Positions 61,401 through 64,000 of a stretch of DNA of 64,000 nucleotides are shown piece after piece. How positions within the stretch are numbered: the stretch's first letter is position 1; each line of letters opens with the position of its first letter. Below the pieces are notes generated by a model that was not told where the DNA came from, did not search any database, and saw only the letters and a program-made list of their open reading frames with translations. The stretch comes from Symsagittifera roscoffensis (Eukaryota > Xenacoelomorpha > Acoela > Convolutidae), in assembly GCF_963678635.1 (NCBI RefSeq), contig NC_087068.1, positions 11,414,027-11,478,026 of the forward strand. Direction: 5' to 3'. The translations under genes and the position numbers were made by a program.

Positions 61401-63852
61401 TAACTCAGCGGATATTTACGAAATGAGTTGAACAACAATTTGACCACAGCATATTTTAAGGTTTGCAGGCCGAGCAATTGACGGGCGAAGAGACGAAAGA
61501 AGAATCAAAATCGGGCAAAAAGGGAACCAAAGGCAAGAAGAAGGGCAAAGGAAAGGGTATGTGCTTAAACTTATAAAAAATTTCTAGCAAATTAACCGAA
61601 CTGCCACTCGCGTTTTGTTAGTATAGTGAAAAAATATCTTGACTTTATCGAGAAAAAAAACTGATTGGTGATTTAACTATGCATCCATTTGTTTTTAAAT
61701 AATGATTTTTTGGTGATTAATCATTATTGTAAAGAAGTGTAAAGATACATTTTTGCAGCTTGTTTCCTGTTGCAGGTAAGAAGAAAAGCAAGGCTGCTCT
61801 CATTCCAGAGACGCCTGGTCCCTTTCTGTCGAAGCTGCACTTGGCCGACAATGGAATAGATTCCACTTCTGTCACTGACGAGGTCGATTTGTTCTCAGTT
61901 GCTGCCAGTCTGGCCAGGTATCTAGCTTTTCATAAATTACAAAAAAGCTAAGCAAGTCGTAGAGAAACTTCTTGTTACGTTAGATTTGCCAAACAATGAA
62001 AAATATATATTTTTTGTTTTTGTATATTTTTTGGGTGTTTTTTTTCCAGTGGTTGCAAATAATTTTGCACGACTATTACGTATAAACTTAGAAATATGTC
62101 GGATAGTTTAGTCTCTTTAGCTGCATTGAATTGAATAACATGTCAATTTAATGTCAAAAAAGTTTGAAACGCAAAACTTATTTTGAAAAAAAAAACAATA
62201 TTTCTCGACACCAAGATAATTTGCTCAAAAGTTTCAAATACAATATGAAATTACACTGAGAACACTCGAATCTACTATTTCACTTGACTTCGCGCATCCT
62301 GTCTGTGTGATACTTGGTTTTGCGTGAAAAAGAAACATCCAAGCTTTAAGTTCATTTCCACAGCACGGCCGAGTGAAAAATTAGAGAACACTTGTGAAAA
62401 GCTTGATTTTAATTAGAAACAAGAAATAAGACTTCGGCTTCCAAATAATCGGGGAAAAATTTACCAACTGAGGTTATACCCAAAAGCTGATTTAGTAGTG
62501 GTGGAGCCCGCAAGGACACAGATGAATAGAAATCGATTATCTATTGAAAATATACAGATTTCACTTCTGTTGTATTTTTATATAATAATACTTCGATTAT
62601 GTTGTTTTAATAATCGATTATAATGCGTTTTGTTTTGCAGAAGTTTTATACTGTATATCTTCAATATATAATCATTGCAAAACACTCTAAAACTGTTTTT
62701 TTTTCTGTATCAAGTTTATACTATAAACTGTACTATAAACAGATTATATACACATTATCCACAGATTATGTTTATTCTCGCCAATCAGATAGAAGGAGTA
62801 TAATGAAATAAAATTGTAAAGTAGGCTTTTTAATAAAATTTTTGTACTGATGTTTGATCTGAAAAAAAAATAAGTTTCTTATTGTGTAAATAAAATGCAG
62901 CAAAAAATGCTCAATGTTTTTTTTTCTATTTTTTATTGGTGTTTTTCTGACAAAATTGCGATGATTAGGTTGATCTTTTAAATGGCATTTGAAGAAATTT
63001 TGCACAAATTTTTACTTTTCTTACCGCGGAAACCCTTAGATTGTAAAATCTTAGAGGGATCTCTTGAAACTTGTAGTTTTCGGTAGCCAGTTTTCCTAAG
63101 GTGAGTTCAGCTGACTATAAAACTGAGGAAAATTTTGAATTTGAAGAATGGTCGAAATTGAAATTGTTACGACCACCTATAGTTTTTAGGCATTATAATC
63201 AATTTGAAACAGATTTTATACAAACTACGTACGGATTATCAACAGATTATCTACATAATATCTACAGATTATCTACAGGTTTTATTGTATAAGGATTATA
63301 TACTGACTATATGCAGATTATCTACAGATTATATACAGGTTTTACACAAGAGAAAAATTGATTATTTTGGCACAAAAATCCATTTATTTTCGGTGGAAAA
63401 AAATGGATTCTATCTGTACAGAATCAATTATCCTTCGAAAAATGATTATAGATAAATCGATTTTATTTCTCGAGATAGTTCTAGATATGCCCCTCCTTAT
63501 TCCTATTTACCAGCTTCCGAAAGTAATCGGAAATGTAATTGTATCCTTCTGTGGACCTTGGGTAACTTATAGTGCCAGCAATTTGCTTTTAAGAGTACTT
63601 CGAACAGCTTCGAATAAAAAGTGCTGTAACCTGAACATGAGAGCTTCGCAGAATCTACCTAAGAATATATGATCAAAATATATAATAAGTCTTCTATTCA
63701 TTGATAACAAATTCGACCGAAAAGCAAATTTATTGACCATTTCAGGTTAATCAGAGGAACTGAAGCGCTGAGTGAACTTGACCTGAACTTCAACGAGATC
63801 GGAAACTCAGCTGCCAAAATACTCCAAGAAGCATTCGAGTTCCGCAAAGAAG
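46336..63852 (+). CDS. Leucine-rich-repeat protein with Lys-rich segments (possibly LRRC71-like), incomplete at right edge
   Basis: Fourteen predicted exons with consistent phases give about 607 residues before the window ends. The order is: Lys/Gly-rich N-terminus (MPKKGGKKGGKKGKKKGKK); a helical region; ribonuclease-inhibitor-type LRRs (YLRQIELWNCSLSP, LTHLTLDDNEIEDDGV, MKKLSLNYCGLTHL, IELYLDGNDVGCEGF); a charged Glu/Lys segment and Ser/Pro-rich stretch; a second Lys-rich linker (GKKGTKGKKKGKGKG); then LRRs again (LSKLHLADNGIDS, LSELDLNFNEIGNSAA). Two LRRs, a charged linker, a Lys-rich stretch, then more LRRs is the layout I know from LRRC71, a vertebrate protein of unclear, probably ciliary role; the match is by layout and short motifs only. 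Exons 6-9 (172 codons) are present twice in tandem and in compatible phase. Confidence 0.6.
46864..47010. repeat. Tandem repeat, about 53 bp, 3 copies
   Basis: AAACTCAGAGAATTTAACCC followed by TTAAAAAAGCTAAAAATTGA repeats three times inside intron 1 of the LRR gene, ending about 60 bp before exon 2. Confidence 0.85.
47073..47171 (+). CDS. LRR gene, exon 2
   Basis: 33 codons, phase 0 to phase 0, between GTGTGAAG and GTACGT. Charged and helical (VYDRLSKEENRRVCSDLKRA). Confidence 0.6.
47195..47600 (+). mobile_element. Family E repeat copy with 22-C tract
   Basis: Starts with the GGGGCCGACGCGCCC...GATTTGACTCC block and ends with CTCAAGAAGATTTTAG. The C run at 47562-47583 is at the same relative place as in the 36795-37190 copy. 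It lies within intron 2 of the LRR gene, 24 bp after the exon 2 donor. Confidence 0.6.
47961..48143 (+). CDS. LRR gene, exon 3
   Basis: 61 codons, phase 0 to phase 0, acceptor CTCTTTTAG and donor GTAAGA. Encodes MPKKPALRDSFVVPLEVNLE and NYIYFRDLICWDIKLDFTEF. Confidence 0.7.
48407..48552 (+). CDS. LRR gene, exon 4
   Basis: 146 nt, enters phase 0 after TTGTTTTCAAG, leaves phase 2 before GTGAGT. Encodes the first clear LRRs (YLRQIELWNCSLSPKSALRF, LTHLTLDDN). Confidence 0.75.
48553..50380. other. Intron 4 of the LRR gene, left part
   Basis: AT-rich, no exon or transposon end recognised. The open frames at about 50017-50211 and 50279-50482 have no coding character. Confidence 0.4.
50385..50620. 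repeat. Cluster of about eight GGAATCCGC-type motifs in both orientations
   Basis: GTGGATTCCACTTAC, GTGGATTCCGCGG, GCGGATTCCGCATC, then GTGGAATCCGCAA, AGAATCCGCAA, GCGGAATCCGCAA, GTGGACTCCGCAA and AGATTCCGCAA follow at 18-55 bp spacing. The first three and the last five are mostly in opposite orientation, so the region can fold back on itself. Confidence 0.8.
50640..51311. other. Intron 4 of the LRR gene, right part
   Basis: No exon or named element recognised. Confidence 0.4.
51312..51452 (+). CDS. LRR gene, exon 5
   Basis: 141 nt, enters with one base after GTATGCTTCAG and leaves phase 2 before GTAAGC. Encodes IEDDGVIALCRSLVGNKLMK and LSLNYCGLTHLCAEPLGKII. It is the last exon before the duplicated block. 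Confidence 0.75.
51453..52010. other. Intron 5 of the LRR gene, left part
   Basis: No additional exon recognised on the plus strand. Two antisense exon-like segments follow. Confidence 0.35.
52011..52145 (-). CDS. Antisense candidate terminal exon, unknown gene
   Basis: A strong acceptor (GTAGTTTTTTTTTCAG) on the minus strand is followed by the only open frame, 44 codons ending in TAG: ISGKLTSPTEPTSYTLAIGV, then LEDDDFKIFQIRPLG. It is GC-richer than its surroundings. Together with 52204-52259 it forms a plausible C-terminus of a cellular protein that I do not recognise. Confidence 0.45.
   Translation of the reverse strand: MSGKLTSPTEPTSYTLAIGVLEDDDFKIFQIRPLGCQWAAFNSS
52204..52259 (-). CDS. 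Antisense candidate penultimate exon, unknown gene
   Basis: 56 nt: two bases completing a codon, then 18 codons DLPYKFEIPFTVLVEEAK, leaving phase 0 at a GTTTTTTT donor. It is separated from the next exon by a 58-bp intron. Its acceptor lies only 23 bp from the breakpoint of the large tandem duplication, and no upstream exon was found beyond it, so it may be a gene fragment. Confidence 0.4.
54336..54521 (+). repeat. Internal two-copy tandem repeat (about 85 bp)
   Basis: GGCGTTCCCTTTCTTTACTA through TTTATCCGATTG occurs twice in tandem. The same pair is at 59573-59758 in the second large copy. The hydrophobic frame through it (LAFPFFTTYDILL repeated) has no splice or start context that would make it a gene. 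Confidence 0.8.
55110..55273 (+). CDS. LRR gene, exon 6 (copy 1)
   Basis: 164 nt, acceptor AAAACTTTCAG, donor GTAATT. Encodes ELYLDGNDVGCEGFVSLVEP and a charged helix (EKERKLAELMAEKEAKVNEE). Enters after phase 2, leaves phase 1. Confidence 0.75.
55681..55794 (+). CDS. LRR gene, exon 7 (copy 1)
   Basis: 114 nt, acceptor TTTGTATACAG, donor GTATGT. Encodes LLKNDFGHFMESYFRKSS and a Ser/Pro stretch (SLSPSPSKFPSPTPSFS). Confidence 0.7.
56224..56319 (+). CDS. LRR gene, exon 8 (copy 1), Lys-rich linker
   Basis: 96 nt. The acceptor is placed at CATATTTTAAG because this keeps phase 1 and gives LQAEQLTGEEPKEESKSGKK; using the nearby TTTGCAG instead would change frame. Donor GTATGT. Confidence 0.6.
56524..56665 (+). 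CDS. LRR gene, exon 9 (copy 1)
   Basis: 142 nt, acceptor TTTCCTGTTGCAG, donor GTATCT, leaves phase 2. Encodes KKKSKAALIPETPGPF and the LRR FLSKLHLADNGIDSTSV. Confidence 0.7.
57228..57378 (+). mobile_element. Short family E copy at the duplication end
   Basis: Begins AAAAGCGGATTTAGTGG and ends CTCTCGAGAAAGATCTAGATATGCCCC (inverted relation, imperfect). In copy 2 its counterpart is split by a 946-bp insertion at 62524-63469. Confidence 0.5.
60347..60510 (+). CDS. LRR gene, exon 6' (copy 2)
   Basis: Same length and splice sites as exon 6. One amino-acid difference (Ala to Glu in QAEKER). Can join exon 9 in phase, forming a Ser codon. Confidence 0.7.
60917..61030 (+). CDS. LRR gene, exon 7' (copy 2)
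   Basis: Same protein as exon 7; one synonymous change (TTT to TTC). Confidence 0.7.
61461..61556 (+). CDS. LRR gene, exon 8' (copy 2)
   Basis: One amino-acid difference from exon 8 (Pro to Thr in GEEPKEE) and one synonymous change. Splice sites are retained. Confidence 0.6.
61776..61917 (+). CDS. LRR gene, exon 9' (copy 2)
   Basis: Same protein as exon 9; three synonymous changes (GTG/GTC, TTA/TTG, GCC/GCT). Leaves phase 2 as exon 10 requires. Confidence 0.7.
62524..63469. mobile_element. 946-bp inverted-repeat element rich in ACAGATTATCTAC motifs
   Basis: The left end GAATAGAAATCGATTATCTA and the inverted right end GAAATAAAATCGATTTATCT are similar. The interior near 63215-63345 is packed with CAGATTATCTACAGATTATA-type repeats. 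There is no coding capacity. It is absent from the corresponding place in copy 1, so it inserted after the duplication or was lost from copy 1. Confidence 0.6.
63746..63852 (+). CDS. LRR gene, exon 10
   Basis: 107 nt, acceptor TTGACCATTTCAG, weak donor GTCAAC, leaves phase 1. Encodes LIRGTEALSELDLNFNEIGN and SAAKILQEAFEFRKEG, an RI-type LRR. The gene continues beyond the window. Confidence 0.65.
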
Positions 63853-64000
63853 GTCAACTAAAAGTTTTTTTGCTTCCAAATGTCTTACAAAGATTTCAGC
63901 TGATTCAATAAACTTGATTATTCAAAATTAAACTACAAAATTTAGTAGGCTTTATTCTACCGATCTTGTTAATCATCTTTTTTAACTAATTCCTCACATA

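Larger units (their letters stand above)
57519..63637 (+). repeat. Large direct tandem duplication, copy 2
   Basis: Same sequence as 52282-57518, carrying exons 6'-9', with an extra inverted-repeat element (62524-63469) near its right end. It ends at CCTGAACATG before unique sequence leading to exon 10. Confidence 0.95.

Overview
This is a eukaryotic (animal) genomic window, not a microbial one. It is AT-rich, its coding segments are short and GC-richer islands bounded by GT/AG splice signals, and most of the sequence is transposon-derived. Two gene families are recognisable: a small heat shock protein, and a leucine-rich-repeat protein of the kind found in cilia and flagella. An invertebrate is likely, but nothing here fixes the lineage. 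All exon limits come from reading frame, phase and splice consensus only.

Left part (1-8.4 kb): a possible terminal exon on the minus strand (827-947), a hAT-like palindromic MITE, a two-exon small heat shock protein gene on the minus strand (1945-2954), a 248-bp tandem duplication, short tandem repeats, two dispersed repeat families (called D and E here) and a dead non-LTR retrotransposon RT fragment.

Middle part (8.4-38 kb): five exons on the minus strand (37805-38016, 36583-36760, 25055-25215, 22367-22538, 8392-8607) join with consistent phase into an unrecognised 312-residue protein. Its introns carry almost everything else. Intron 4 holds a 9.9-kb Ty3/Gypsy retrotransposon (family A, 8930-18819) with near-identical LTRs and an internal 2.6-kb tandem duplication of protease-RT-RNase H, and a MULE DNA transposon relic (about 20.3-21.55 kb). 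Intron 2 holds two copies of a second Gypsy family (B1, B2) that sit at the same site in a duplicated and inverted host repeat (C).

Satellite part (38-45.1 kb): an 83-bp tandem array of about 40 units plus a second array of about 7 older units, flanked by duplicated unique sequence and a MITE-like D copy.

Right part (46.3-64 kb): a plus-strand LRR gene runs off the right edge. Exons 6-9 lie in a roughly 5.2-kb direct tandem duplication (52282-57518 and 57519-63637). The four exons total 516 nt (172 codons) and start and end in the same phase, so the duplicated module can be spliced in frame. Two antisense exon-like segments (52011-52259) lie just left of the duplication breakpoint. I found no CRISPR array, operon, canonical tRNA or rRNA. 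The observations most worth pursuing are the symmetrical exon-module duplication and the self-duplicated Gypsy element.
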